A stretch of 17,173 bases of DNA from CAZDCZ01 sp964504155 (lineage in GTDB: Bacteria; Bacteroidota; Bacteroidia; Bacteroidales; UBA12077), in NCBI GenBank assembly GCA_964504155.1, contig CAZDCZ010000065.1, positions 1 to 17,173 of the forward strand. The letters are read 5' to 3'. The number at the start of each line of letters is the position of its first letter. Position 1 is the first letter of the stretch. Shown in pieces: positions 7,423 to 15,239 of the stretch. Under the pieces are notes generated by a model, which saw only the letters and a list, made by a program, of their open reading frames with translations, was not told where the DNA came from and searched no databases. Position numbers and translations under genes: made by a program.

Positions 7423-9342
7423 TTATTTATAGCTTCTAACTTTTACTTCAACAAAATCAAATTTTAATTCTTCTTTATGTAATTTTGGTGCTTTGTCGTT
7501 GCCAAGGTATTCCCAAGCCGAAACATAAGAATAATCTTTGTCATTTCTTTGAGCTTCGCCATCTGCCGATTGGCTTTCTTCTCTAAAATGTGCTCCACAT
7601 GACTCGTTTCTGCTTAAAGCATCGGTTATCATTAATTTCCCGAGTTCGAAGAAATCTGCAATACGCGAAGCTTTTTCTAGTTCCTGATTTATCTCGTCTA
7701 ACTTTCCAGGTATTTTTACATCCGACCAAAACTCTTTCTCTAATTCACTTATTAATTTATGGGCTTTAGTTAAATCTTCTTTATTTCTGGTCATTCCGAC
7801 ATAATTCCACATAATATTTCCTAATTTTTTATGGAATGATGAAATAGTTTGATTTCCATTAATGCTTAATAATTTCTCTAATTTTTCTTTAGAACTTTTA
7901 ACTGCTTCTGTAAATTCAGGAGCATCTGTCGAAGGTACTTTAATTTTTATTTGGTCAGAAAGATAATTTGTTATTGTGTATGGTAAGATAAAATATCCAT
8001 CACCGGCACCTTGCATTAACGAACTGGCACCAAGCCTGTTTGCCCCATGATCTGAAAAGTTTGCTTCTCCAATTGCAAAAAGACCGGGTATTGTTGTCAT
8101 TAAATCGTAATCTACCCAAAGTCCTCCCATAGTATAATGTCCGGCAGGATATATACGCATTGGGGTTTCGTATGGACTGTCTCCTGTAATTTTTTCGTAT
8201 AAATCAAAAAGATTTCCGTACTTTCCGCCAATAACTTTTTTCCCTTGTTTGGCAATTGCATTTTTAAAATCGAGAAAAACGGCCATTCCTGTTTTTCCTA
8301 CTCCGTATCCTGCATCGCATCTTTCTTTCGCTGCACGTGAAGCAACATCACGAGGAACAAGATTCCCAAATGCAGGATATCGTCTTTCAAGGTAATAATC
8401 TCTTTCTTCTTCAGGAATATCTTTTGCTTTTCTGTCGTCATCTTTCGCTTTTGGAACCCAAATTCTTCCATCATTACGGAGGGATTCCGACATAAGAGTT
8501 AATTTCGATTGGTAATCGTTAAGAACAGGGATACAGGTTGGGTGTATTTGAACAAAACTTGGATTTCCAAAGAAAGCACCTTTTTTATAAGCCGACCATG
8601 CTGCAGATCCATTTGAATTAACAGCTAAAGTCGAGAGATAATAAATTGTGCCATAACCTCCTGTCGCTAATACCACAGCGTGAGCTGCATGTTTTTCTAT
8701 TTCGCCTGTTACAAGATTTCTCGTAATAATTCCTCTTGCTCTGCCATCGATTACTACTAAATCGAGCATTTGCCGACGATGATACATTTTTATTTTCCCT
8801 TTGGCTATTTGACGTTTAAGCGACGAATAACCACCAAGTAGAACTTGTTGTCCGGTTTGTCCTTGGGCGTAAAATGTTCTTGATACTTGAACGCCGCCAA
8901 AAGAACGATTTGATAAATTTCCTCCGTATTCACGAGCAAAAGGAACTCCTTGTGCAGTTAATTGATCTATTATGGCATTACTTACCTCAGCTGCACGATA
9001 TACATTCCCTTCTCGTGCACGGTAGTCTCCTCCTTTAATCATATCGTAAAATAAACGATAAACACTATCGCCATCGTTTTTGTAATTTTTTGCTGCATTA
9101 ATTCCTCCCTGAGCAGCTACAGAGTGCGCCCTACGAGAAGAGTCTTGAAAACAAAAGGATTTTACATTGTAACCTAATTCTGCTAAAGAACCTGCTGCGG
9201 GAGCACCGGATATTCCTGTCCCAACAACTATGATGTCTAGTTTTTTCTTGTTGGCAGGATTTACTAGTTTCATATCTTGTTTATATTTTGTCCATTTTTC
9301 CGATAATGGACCATCTGGTATTTTTGCATCTAATTTATTCAT
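7423..9342 (-). CDS. sdhA: Succinate dehydrogenase/fumarate reductase flavoprotein subunit
   Basis: Catalytic subunit that interconverts succinate and fumarate. Length is 639 aa. Motifs in order: FAD-binding GTGISG (41-46), RAHSVAAQGG (71-80) with H73 as the likely covalent FAD attachment site, FVQIHPT (263-269) with H267, VPRD (329-332) with the proton-shuttle arginine R331, GHYTMGG (401-407) with H402, and HGANRLGASSLMQG (432-445) with R436. Family knowledge assigns these residues to dicarboxylate binding. The longer N-terminus (DAKIPDGPLSEKW) and single-cytochrome operon resemble the Bacteroidetes/Wolinella/Bacillus-type complex II rather than the E. coli type with two anchors. It lies 36 bases downstream of sdhC and 43 upstream of sdhB in one operon. 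It could equally be named frdA. Confidence 0.97.
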   Translation of the reverse strand: MNKLDAKIPDGPLSEKWTKYKQDMKLVNPANKKKLDIIVVGTGISGAPAAGSLAELGYNVKSFCFQDSSRRAHSVAAQGGINAAKNYKNDGDSVYRLFYDMIKGGDYRAREGNVYRAAEVSNAIIDQLTAQGVPFAREYGGNLSNRSFGGVQVSRTFYAQGQTGQQVLLGGYSSLKRQIAKGKIKMYHRRQMLDLVVIDGRARGIITRNLVTGEIEKHAAHAVVLATGGYGTIYYLSTLAVNSNGSAAWSAYKKGAFFGNPSFVQIHPTCIPVLNDYQSKLTLMSESLRNDGRIWVPKAKDDDRKAKDIPEEERDYYLERRYPAFGNLVPRDVASRAAKERCDAGYGVGKTGMAVFLDFKNAIAKQGKKVIGGKYGNLFDLYEKITGDSPYETPMRIYPAGHYTMGGLWVDYDLMTTIPGLFAIGEANFSDHGANRLGASSLMQGAGDGYFILPYTITNYLSDQIKIKVPSTDAPEFTEAVKSSKEKLEKLLSINGNQTISSFHKKLGNIMWNYVGMTRNKEDLTKAHKLISELEKEFWSDVKIPGKLDEINQELEKASRIADFFELGKLMITDALSRNESCGAHFREESQSADGEAQRNDKDYSYVSAWEYLGNDKAPKLHKEELKFDFVEVKVRSYK

Positions 9343-9378
9343 AATGTATGTGTTACATTTTGGGATTTAGTCGAATTG

Positions 9379-10059
9379 TTATAATAAATTGTAAGTTGCA
9401 TAGAAATAAATTGGGATAATTGCGAATCCTACACCAATTATTATTGCAAAAATATTAGCAATAATTTTTAGACGTTTTAGCCATTTGTCGTTGTTAAATC
9501 CTATAGTTTGAAATGCCGACCAAAAACCATGACTTAAATGGAAACCTAACAATATTGCTCCAAGAACGTATAGTATATCATACCATAAATAGTTAATAAA
9601 TAAACTACTTATCATTGCATAAATATTGTGAAATTCGGTACCATCGTAAATAATTGTATCTACGGTGCCGAATTTTATTTTCCAGAAGAAGTTTGCTAAA
9701 TGAATGACCAAAAAGATAAGAATCAAACTCCCTAAAATATACATGTTTCTTGATGCCAGACTAGAACTTTGTTGGCGATCTATTACCTTATATTTTATTG
9801 GTCGTGCAAATTGATTTTTTAATGTAATAAACGAGGCATAAAAAATATGTAAAATGAATCCTAGAGCTAATATTGGTTCTATTATTTTCATTATCGGATT
9901 AGAACCCATAAAAGCGGCAGTTCTGTTAAATAATTCTCCATCACCAAATAGTAAAAAAGAATTAGCAGTTAGATGAACTATTAGAAAAAGCATGAGAAAA
10001 ACTCCTGTAATACTCATAAAGAATTTTTGCCCAATAGCTGAAGTGAAAAATTTGCTCAT
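9379..10059 (-). CDS. sdhC: Succinate dehydrogenase/fumarate reductase cytochrome b subunit
   Basis: Membrane anchor that binds haem b and quinone. Length is 226 aa, with five hydrophobic spans at about residues 13-37, 58-80, 104-126, 152-176 and 197-222. Histidines placed for a dihaem cytochrome of the Bacillus/Wolinella type are H29 (span 1), H71 (span 2), H120 (span 3 here) and H174 or H177 (GFHLSHGFW). The absence of an sdhD gene fits this single-subunit anchor. The start MSKFFTSAIGQKFFMSITG is typical of Bacteroidetes members. It is the first gene of the operon, with a promoter candidate about 155 bases upstream. Ligand assignment is by analogy with the family. Confidence 0.94.
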   Translation of the reverse strand: MSKFFTSAIGQKFFMSITGVFLMLFLIVHLTANSFLLFGDGELFNRTAAFMGSNPIMKIIEPILALGFILHIFYASFITLKNQFARPIKYKVIDRQQSSSLASRNMYILGSLILIFLVIHLANFFWKIKFGTVDTIIYDGTEFHNIYAMISSLFINYLWYDILYVLGAILLGFHLSHGFWSAFQTIGFNNDKWLKRLKIIANIFAIIIGVGFAIIPIYFYATYNLL

Positions 10060-10211
10060 AAGACTTTTGGTTTATAAAAATATTTAATTTATAGGATTTT
10101 AATAAAAAATATATTTGTAATTTATTTGAATATTTTTTAATTAATTTGTAAAAATGTTTTATAAAATGAAAATATTTATTTTAATTAATTTGATTTAGTA
10201 ATTGCATATAT

Positions 10212-10225
10212 ACAAATATATTTGT
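10212..10225. promoter_or_regulatory. Palindromic divergent promoter core, sdhC (-) and M24 peptidase (+)
   Basis: ACAAATATATTTGT is a perfect 14-bp palindrome. It contains TATATTTG on the plus strand (10217-10224) and TATATTTG on the minus strand (10220-10213), both exact TAnnTTTG matches that overlap by four bases. For the minus strand, TTGACA (10243-10238) starts the -33 region with 20 bases between TTG and the -7 box, so the sdhC promoter is well formed. For the plus strand I see no TTG at ideal spacing, so that promoter is less sure. Confidence 0.55.
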
Positions 10226-10271
10226 TTAGATATGTATTGTCAATGTTACAAAACAGAAAATGTTATTTATA

Positions 10272-10291
10272 ATAATTCTAAGTAGAATTAT
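10272..10291. repeat. Inverted repeat upstream of the second M24 gene
   Basis: ATAATTCTA (10272-10280), AG, TAGAATTAT (10283-10291): a perfect 9-bp dyad with a 2-base centre. It lies between the promoter core and the ATG at 10340. It could be an operator half-site pair or a weak RNA hairpin in the leader. It is A/T-rich, so chance is not excluded. Confidence 0.4.
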
Positions 10292-10339
10292 AAAAGCTAG
10301 AAAACATCAAATAATGATTGTGAAAAATAAGTATATAAT

Positions 10340-11635
10340 ATGAAATATAAAAAAATAAGTAATAAATTATTCATAAAGAATAGGAGTAAATTAAATAAAA
10401 AAATAAAGGATAAGTCTTTTATAGTGCTGTATTCTAATAATAAAATGTATAGAAATGGAGACCAGTATTTTGATTTTCGGCAAAATTCTGATTTTTTTTA
10501 TTTTTCCGGAATCGATCAAGAAAAATCTGTGCTTTTATTATTTCCCGATCATGAAAATGAAGAATTACGAGAAATACTTTTTATTATAGAGACAAACGAA
10601 AAAATAAAAATTTGGGAAGGTAATAAATATACAAAAGAAGAAGCAAAAGAAATTTCAGGAATTGAAAATGTTAAATGGATAGATGAGTTCGATGATTTAT
10701 TGAAAAACTTGATTAGAGATGCCGAAAATGTATATTTTAATGATTTTACAGATATTGGAAGCGAATGCGATATGCGAAATGATAATCTATGTAATATTAT
10801 TAATAGTGTTAATACTGATTGTAATATTGAAAAATTATCCCCGATAATTAAATGTTTACGAGTAAAAAAAGAACCCGAAGAAATTAAATTAATGCAGAAA
10901 GCATGTGATATTACTGATAAGGCTTTTAGTCGTGTATTATCGATTGTTAAACCCGGAGTACACGAATATGAAGTTGAAGCAGAAATATTTTCTGAGTTTA
11001 TTAGAAATAGAGCTAGTGGAAGTGCATATAAAAGTATTGTAGCATCGGGAGAGAATGCTTGTGTTTTGCATTATGTCGAAAATAGTAGTATTTGTAATAA
11101 GGGCGAGTTGTTATTAATGGATTTTGGTGCAGAATATGCCAATTATGCTGCCGATTGTTCTAGAACAATACCTGTGTCGGGAAAATTTTCGAAACGACAA
11201 AGAGAATGCTACGAGTCTGTACTTCGTGTTATGAAAGAAGCAATAAAACTAATGGTTCCGGGATCAAGTATTTTGGAAATACATAAAGAAACATGTAAAT
11301 TATTGCAAGAAGAACATATAAAACTTGGTTTATATACAGAAACGGATTTGAAAAATCAGGATATAGAGAAGCCTTTATGGAAAAAGTATTACCCACATGG
11401 AACATCTCATTTTATTGGTCTAGATGTGCATGATGTTGGCGATAAAACTACAGTTTTAGAAGAAGGAATGGTATTGTCGTGTGAACCCGGATTGTATATT
11501 CCCGAAGAAAATATCGGAATAAGAATTGAAGACGATATTGTTGTTGCTGAAACTCCTATAAATCTATTGCAAAATGTACCTAAAGAAGTATTTGAAATAG
11601 AAAATTTAATGAATGGAAAAATCAATAAACTATAA
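10340..11635 (+). CDS. Second aminopeptidase P family protein (M24B), 431 aa
   Basis: Paralogue of the peptidase at 5136-6521, shorter and diverged. The N-terminal domain has FDFRQNSDFFYFSGID (44-59), matching the other copy. The catalytic domain keeps the five metal ligands D261 (LMDFGAE), D272 (AADCSRT), H357 (PHGTSH), E382 (SCEPGLY) and E397 (IRIEDD), plus H364 (LDVHDV). H244 in VLHYVEN corresponds to a conserved active-site histidine of PepP, so it should be active. It resembles mainstream Xaa-Pro aminopeptidase PepP in the VLHYVEN region, where the other copy has LHNHYHGN. ATG 10340 is the natural start. The last 23 bases overlap the start of the hydrolase gene, which suggests translational coupling. 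It is divergent from sdhC. The N-terminus is very Lys/Asn-rich, as expected from A/T-rich coding DNA. Confidence 0.92.
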   Translation: MKYKKISNKLFIKNRSKLNKKIKDKSFIVLYSNNKMYRNGDQYFDFRQNSDFFYFSGIDQEKSVLLLFPDHENEELREILFIIETNEKIKIWEGNKYTKEEAKEISGIENVKWIDEFDDLLKNLIRDAENVYFNDFTDIGSECDMRNDNLCNIINSVNTDCNIEKLSPIIKCLRVKKEPEEIKLMQKACDITDKAFSRVLSIVKPGVHEYEVEAEIFSEFIRNRASGSAYKSIVASGENACVLHYVENSSICNKGELLLMDFGAEYANYAADCSRTIPVSGKFSKRQRECYESVLRVMKEAIKLMVPGSSILEIHKETCKLLQEEHIKLGLYTETDLKNQDIEKPLWKKYYPHGTSHFIGLDVHDVGDKTTVLEEGMVLSCEPGLYIPEENIGIRIEDDIVVAETPINLLQNVPKEVFEIENLMNGKINKL

Positions 11636-12401
11636 AGGAAATAGAATTGTCTTTTCAGATATTGGAACAGGTAAGACTATTGTTTTTCTTCATGGATATC
11701 TTGAATCGAAAGAAATATGGGATGGATTTGCAGAGAGATTTTCTTTGCAGAATAGGGTTGTTTGTATAGATATTCCCGGACATGGAAAATCTGATGCTAA
11801 TAGTTCGATTATTACTGTTGAATTTATGGCTCAAACAGTTAATGCTATATTAGAATTATTAGAAATACAAAAATGTATTTTAATAGGACATTCTATGGGA
11901 GGGTATGCTACATTGGCATTTCTTGACCTTTTTCCGGAGAAACTTGAGAGTTTTTGTCTGTTTCATTCACATCCATATAAAGATTCGGAGCTAATTATTA
12001 ATAAACGAATTCGAGAGATAGAACTTGTTAAAAACGGGAAAAAAGATATTATAGCGTCAACATCTATTCCAAATGCTTTTGCAAATAATAATATAGACAG
12101 ATTTGCCGCAAGTATAGAATTAGCTAAAAATATTGCTGCAAGAACAGATACAAAGGGTATTATTGCTTGTTTAAAGGGAATGATTGAACGTAAAGACAGA
12201 TCATATTTATTAAAAAATACATTAATCCCATATCTTGTTATTGCAGGAAAATTCGATAATTATATTTCATACGAATATGTAGTTAAGAAAATGTTGTTAT
12301 CGGAACATTCAAGTTTAAATAGTTTAAATCATTCAGGACATATGGGATTTATTGAAGAACCCGATAAGTCCGAATTGATAATAAAAAAGTTATTGGTATA
12401 A
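11613..12401 (+). CDS. Alpha/beta hydrolase
   Basis: Soluble alpha/beta-hydrolase fold enzyme of 262 aa; ester, lactone or related substrate unknown. The oxyanion region is FLHGY (25-29), the nucleophile elbow GHSMGG gives S94 (92-97), the acid is likely D215 (AGKFD), and the base is H243 (SGHMGFIEEP). The triad is therefore complete. The order and spacing fit the small monomeric MhpC/BioH-like esterases, but nothing fixes the substrate. ATG 11613 lies inside the end of the upstream M24 gene in a different frame (23-base overlap), so the two are co-transcribed and probably coupled. The hairpin at 12406-12434 closes the unit. The pairing with a peptidase hints at peptide or ester degradation, but that is a guess. 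Confidence 0.93.
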   Translation: MEKSINYKGNRIVFSDIGTGKTIVFLHGYLESKEIWDGFAERFSLQNRVVCIDIPGHGKSDANSSIITVEFMAQTVNAILELLEIQKCILIGHSMGGYATLAFLDLFPEKLESFCLFHSHPYKDSELIINKRIREIELVKNGKKDIIASTSIPNAFANNNIDRFAASIELAKNIAARTDTKGIIACLKGMIERKDRSYLLKNTLIPYLVIAGKFDNYISYEYVVKKMLLSEHSSLNSLNHSGHMGFIEEPDKSELIIKKLLV

Positions 12402-12405
12402 TAAA

Positions 12406-12434
12406 AAATGGGAGCGTTTTTAACGTTCCCATTT
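12406..12434. terminator. Terminator between the hydrolase gene and tsf
   Basis: AAATGGGAGCGTT (12406-12418) pairs with AACGTTCCCATTT (12422-12434) around a TTT loop, with one G-U pair. A-rich sequence precedes it and T-rich sequence follows. It is placed to end both the plus-strand M24-hydrolase unit and the minus-strand ribosomal operon. Confidence 0.85.
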
Positions 12435-12458
12435 AATTTGTATAATAGAATCTTCTAT

Positions 12459-13286
12459 TTATTTTAAAGAGAATCTTTTAAAAGCTGTTACAGTAAGATC
12501 TTTATCTGCAGATTGCAAATATTGTTTAACTGTCATCTTATTGTCTTTAATAAAAGTCTGATTTATTAAAGTGTTTTCTTTATAGTACTTGCCTAATTTA
12601 CCCATAGCAATTTTTTCTATAAGGTTTTCAGGTTTTCCTTCAGCTAATGCTTGTTTTTTGCCAATTTCTAATTCAGTATCAATAACCTTTTGAGGAACAT
12701 CGTCTTTATCAAGAGAAATGGGATTCATTGCAGCAACTTGCATTGCAACATCTTTCCCAATTTGTTCATCAACGCCGTCTTTATTAAGGCTAATTAAAGT
12801 AGCTAGTTTTTTATCGCTATGAATATATGCAGCTATTTGAGAATCGGCAATTTTATCGTAATATGATAAATCTACTTTTTCACCAATAATTCCTGTTTGC
12901 TCTATAATATTTTCTGCAACAGTTTTTCCATTAAGCTCTAAATTTTTAAGAGCATCAAGGTCTGCCGGATTATTTTCAAGAGCTAAGTCTAAAATAGATT
13001 TAGCAAAATTTATAAAACTTTCATTTTTTGCAACAAAATCTGTTTCGCAATTTACAGCAATAATCACGCCTAATTTCGAGTCGGCAGATATTTTAGAAAG
13101 TGCTACGCCTTCTGTAGCTTCTCTGTCAGAACGTTTGTTTGCAATTGCTTGACCTTTTTCACGAATAACTTTTATAGCCTCATCAAAATTACCATCAGTT
13201 GTAGTAAGCGCCTTTTTACAGTCCATCATACCGGCACCGGTCATTTTTCTAAGTTTGTTTACTTCTGAAGCACTAATTTTGCCCAT
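12459..13286 (-). CDS. tsf: Elongation factor Ts
   Basis: Guanine nucleotide exchange factor that recycles EF-Tu-GDP to EF-Tu-GTP in the cytoplasm. Length is 275 aa, normal for the short bacterial type. The N-terminal UBA-like domain has VNKLRKMTGAGMMDCKKAL (9-27), a family hallmark. The core has the EF-Tu-contacting ETDFVAKNE (81-89), with the TDF residues known to insert near the nucleotide site. Dimerisation and C-terminal subdomains follow, including the IAMGKLGKYYKENTLINQ region near residue 230. ATG 13286 is the only sensible start. It is the last gene of rplM-rpsI-rpsB-tsf, 27 bases after rpsB, and the hairpin at 12406-12434 follows. Confidence 0.97.
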   Translation of the reverse strand: MGKISASEVNKLRKMTGAGMMDCKKALTTTDGNFDEAIKVIREKGQAIANKRSDREATEGVALSKISADSKLGVIIAVNCETDFVAKNESFINFAKSILDLALENNPADLDALKNLELNGKTVAENIIEQTGIIGEKVDLSYYDKIADSQIAAYIHSDKKLATLISLNKDGVDEQIGKDVAMQVAAMNPISLDKDDVPQKVIDTELEIGKKQALAEGKPENLIEKIAMGKLGKYYKENTLINQTFIKDNKMTVKQYLQSADKDLTVTAFKRFSLK

Positions 13287-13313
13287 TTCAATATTTTTTA
13301 AAGAATTATTTAA

Positions 13314-14210
13314 TTATTTATCTTCTTTTTTCTCCGCTTTTGCTACGTCTTTTTCTTCAGTAACAGTTGTTTCTTCTTTTGTTTCTTTTACTTCTTCAGA
13401 CTTTTTATCTTCTACCGGTAGAGTTTTTTTAGCCGACGATTTTTTAGGATCAGTTTTTTCTATACGTTCTTTTCTTGCTGATTTTTTATGATCTTTCGAA
13501 GGAGCATTTTTTTGCTTCTCCATATGTCTTTCTTCAAGACCTTCGTTAACAGCATCCATTACTTTTCCCATAATTAAAGAGATAGACTTTGAAGCATCGT
13601 CATTTGCAGGAATAGGGAAATCAATTGGAATTGGATTTGAATTGGTATCAACAATTGCAAATATTGGGATGTTAAGTTTTTGTGCTTCTTTAACAGCAAT
13701 GTGTTCTTTCGAAACATCAACAATAAATAAAGCAGCTGGTAGTCGGTTCATATCAGCTATACTACCAAGTAATTTTTCTAATTTAGCCCTCTGACGAGTA
13801 ATTTGTAATTTTTCTCTTTTGGAAAGATTTTTAAATGTACCATCAGTACTCATTTTGTCTATTGTCGTCATTCTTTTTACTGCACGACGAATTGTAGGGA
13901 AGTTTGTTAACATTCCACCCGGCCATCTTTCTGTAACATATGGCATTTTCGATGACTTAACTTTTTCAACAATAATTTCTTTAGCTTGCTTTTTTGTAGC
14001 AACAAAAAGAATTTTTCTTCCCGATTTTGCTATTTGTTTAAGGGCATTACATGCTTCTTCTAGCTTTGCTTCAGTTTTTTGAAGATCAATTATGTGAATA
14101 CCATTGCGTTCCATAAAAATATATGGAGCCATAGCCGGATTCCATTTTCTTTTTAAGTGTCCGAAATGTACACCAGCTTCAAGTAATTCTGTAAAATTTG
14201 TTCTAGACAT
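13314..14210 (-). CDS. rpsB: 30S ribosomal protein S2 with long charged C-terminal tail
   Basis: Small-subunit protein that helps place S1 and the mRNA platform. The core (residues 1-228) is complete: LLEAGVHFGH (9-18), KRKWNPAMAPYIF (20-32), GIHIIDLQKT (37-46), VTERWPGGMLTNF (92-104), and PIFAIVDTNSNP (182-193). From about 229 to 298 there is a tail of Lys, Glu, Asp, Ser and Thr with no hydrophobic core, predicted to be disordered. E. coli S2 is about 241 aa, so this one is roughly 55 residues longer. Tails of this kind occur in some Bacteroidetes S2 proteins, to my knowledge. ATG 14210 is clear. The gene sits 113 bases after rpsI, a gap with no exact TAnnTTTG box, so I infer read-through from rplM. 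Confidence 0.96.
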   Translation of the reverse strand: MSRTNFTELLEAGVHFGHLKRKWNPAMAPYIFMERNGIHIIDLQKTEAKLEEACNALKQIAKSGRKILFVATKKQAKEIIVEKVKSSKMPYVTERWPGGMLTNFPTIRRAVKRMTTIDKMSTDGTFKNLSKREKLQITRQRAKLEKLLGSIADMNRLPAALFIVDVSKEHIAVKEAQKLNIPIFAIVDTNSNPIPIDFPIPANDDASKSISLIMGKVMDAVNEGLEERHMEKQKNAPSKDHKKSARKERIEKTDPKKSSAKKTLPVEDKKSEEVKETKEETTVTEEKDVAKAEKKEDK

Positions 14211-14323
14211 TTAATTGTTTTTTACGTTTACATTCTTAATTTGTCAATTATCGAGTAATACGATATTAACGAAGTCTCAATAATTTAGATACTAAACGGA
14301 TAATTATATAAACTATATAAATA

Positions 14324-14710
14324 TTATCGTTTGCTAAATTGAAATTTCTTACGAGCTTTAGGTTGACCCGGTTTTTTACGTTCAACTACTCTTGAATCAC
14401 GAGATAAAAAGCCTTCTTTTTTAAGTATAGGTCTATATTCTGCATCTACTTTTAATAAAGCTCTTGCAATTCCTAGACGTACAGCTTCTGCCTGACCTTT
14501 TATTCCTCCACCCATAAGGTTGATTTTGATATCATAGTTTCCTTCAAGATTTAAGACTTTAAGAGGCTGTAAAACAATATATTGGTGGCTTTTTACAGGG
14601 AAAAATACTTCAAAATCTTTTTTATTTATAGTAATTTTTCCTTTCCCTTCGCTTAAATAAACACGAGCAACAGCAGCTTTTCTTCTACCTAATGCGTTTA
14701 ATACTTCCAT
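14324..14710 (-). CDS. rpsI: 30S ribosomal protein S9
   Basis: Small-subunit head protein whose C-terminal tail reaches the P-site tRNA. Length is 128 aa. It begins with VLNALGRRKAAVARVYL (3-19), the family start, and has GGGIKGQAEAVRLGIARAL (67-85). The end is KKPGQPKARKKFQFSKR, with the terminal SKR that contacts the anticodon stem in known structures. It starts 5 bases after rplM, so the two are translated from one transcript. All signature parts are present and there is nothing unusual. Confidence 0.98.
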   Translation of the reverse strand: MEVLNALGRRKAAVARVYLSEGKGKITINKKDFEVFFPVKSHQYIVLQPLKVLNLEGNYDIKINLMGGGIKGQAEAVRLGIARALLKVDAEYRPILKKEGFLSRDSRVVERKKPGQPKARKKFQFSKR

Positions 14711-14715
14711 ATTAG

Positions 14716-15171
14716 TTATTTAATTGAATTTAAGTTAACTTTTTTTGGTTGTTGAGCTTCATGATTATGCTCATTGCCTTCATATACATAAAGATTCCTA
14801 AAGATTGCATCTCCAAGTCTGTTCTTTGGTAACATACCTTTTACAGCTTTTTCAATTACAACATTAGGGTTCTTGTCAAACAAATCTTTTGGAGATTTGA
14901 TTTTTTGTCCTCCTGGATATCCAGAATAACTAAAATGTACTCTGTCTGTCCATTTTTCTCCGGTTAATTTTATTCCTGCAGCATTTAATACTATTACATT
15001 ATCTCCACAATCAACATGTGGTGTAAACGAGGGTTTGTGTTTTCCTCTTAGCATAAAAGCTACTTTTGAAGCTAACCGGCCTAGTACTTCGTCTTGTGCA
15101 TCAACAATTACCCACTCTTTTTGTACAGTGGCTTTATTTGCTGATACCGTTTTGTAACTTAACGTATCCAC
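14716..15171 (-). CDS. rplM: 50S ribosomal protein L13 (GTG start)
   Basis: Early-assembly large-subunit protein that binds 23S rRNA. Length is 151 aa. Motifs: EWVIVDAQDEVLGRLAS (19-35), LRGKHKPSFTPHVDCGDNV (42-60), YSGYPGGQK (82-90) and VKGMLPKNRLG (109-119), followed by VYEGNEHNHEAQQP (129-142). The start is GTG, not ATG. Two things support it: the N-terminus MDTLSYKT-SANKATVQKEW agrees with the L13 start I recall in Bacteroides, and a Shine-Dalgarno AGGAG lies 6 bases upstream, rare in this phylum. It is the first gene of the ribosomal operon. A promoter candidate lies 69 bases upstream. Confidence 0.97.
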   Translation of the reverse strand: MDTLSYKTVSANKATVQKEWVIVDAQDEVLGRLASKVAFMLRGKHKPSFTPHVDCGDNVIVLNAAGIKLTGEKWTDRVHFSYSGYPGGQKIKSPKDLFDKNPNVVIEKAVKGMLPKNRLGDAIFRNLYVYEGNEHNHEAQQPKKVNLNSIK

Positions 15172-15177
15172 TTCTAA

Positions 15178-15182
15178 CTCCT
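15178..15182 (-). promoter_or_regulatory. Shine-Dalgarno AGGAG before the rplM GTG
   Basis: The minus strand reads AGGAG, 6 bases before the GTG start codon of rplM. Most other genes in this window have A/T-rich leaders with no such motif, so this site helps fix the non-ATG start. Confidence 0.65.
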
Positions 15183-15239
15183 AACTTTTTAATTAATAAA
15201 TAAATACAATTCTCCTATTCCTTGAAAAATTGAGGATTG

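Noticed and set aside
13255..13491. Open frame on the plus strand across the end of rpsB and start of tsf
   Set aside because: It is antisense to the Lys/Glu-rich S2 tail, which leaves the other strand open by composition; Ser/Phe-rich translation with no family features.
13819..14082. 87-residue open frame antisense to rpsB
   Set aside because: Lies wholly inside a well-supported ribosomal protein gene; hydrophobic composition is a by-product of the opposite strand.
14252..14271. Small hairpin (TATCG/CGATA) in the rpsI-rpsB gap, possible S2 leader
   Set aside because: A 5-bp stem in A/T-rich DNA with no extension; it does not stand out from chance.
15207..15239. Possible leader hairpin of rplM (CAAT/ATTG and CTC/GAG arms)
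   Set aside because: It has only 7 base pairs with a mismatch, and the 5' arm lies mostly before the start of transcription predicted from the promoter box.
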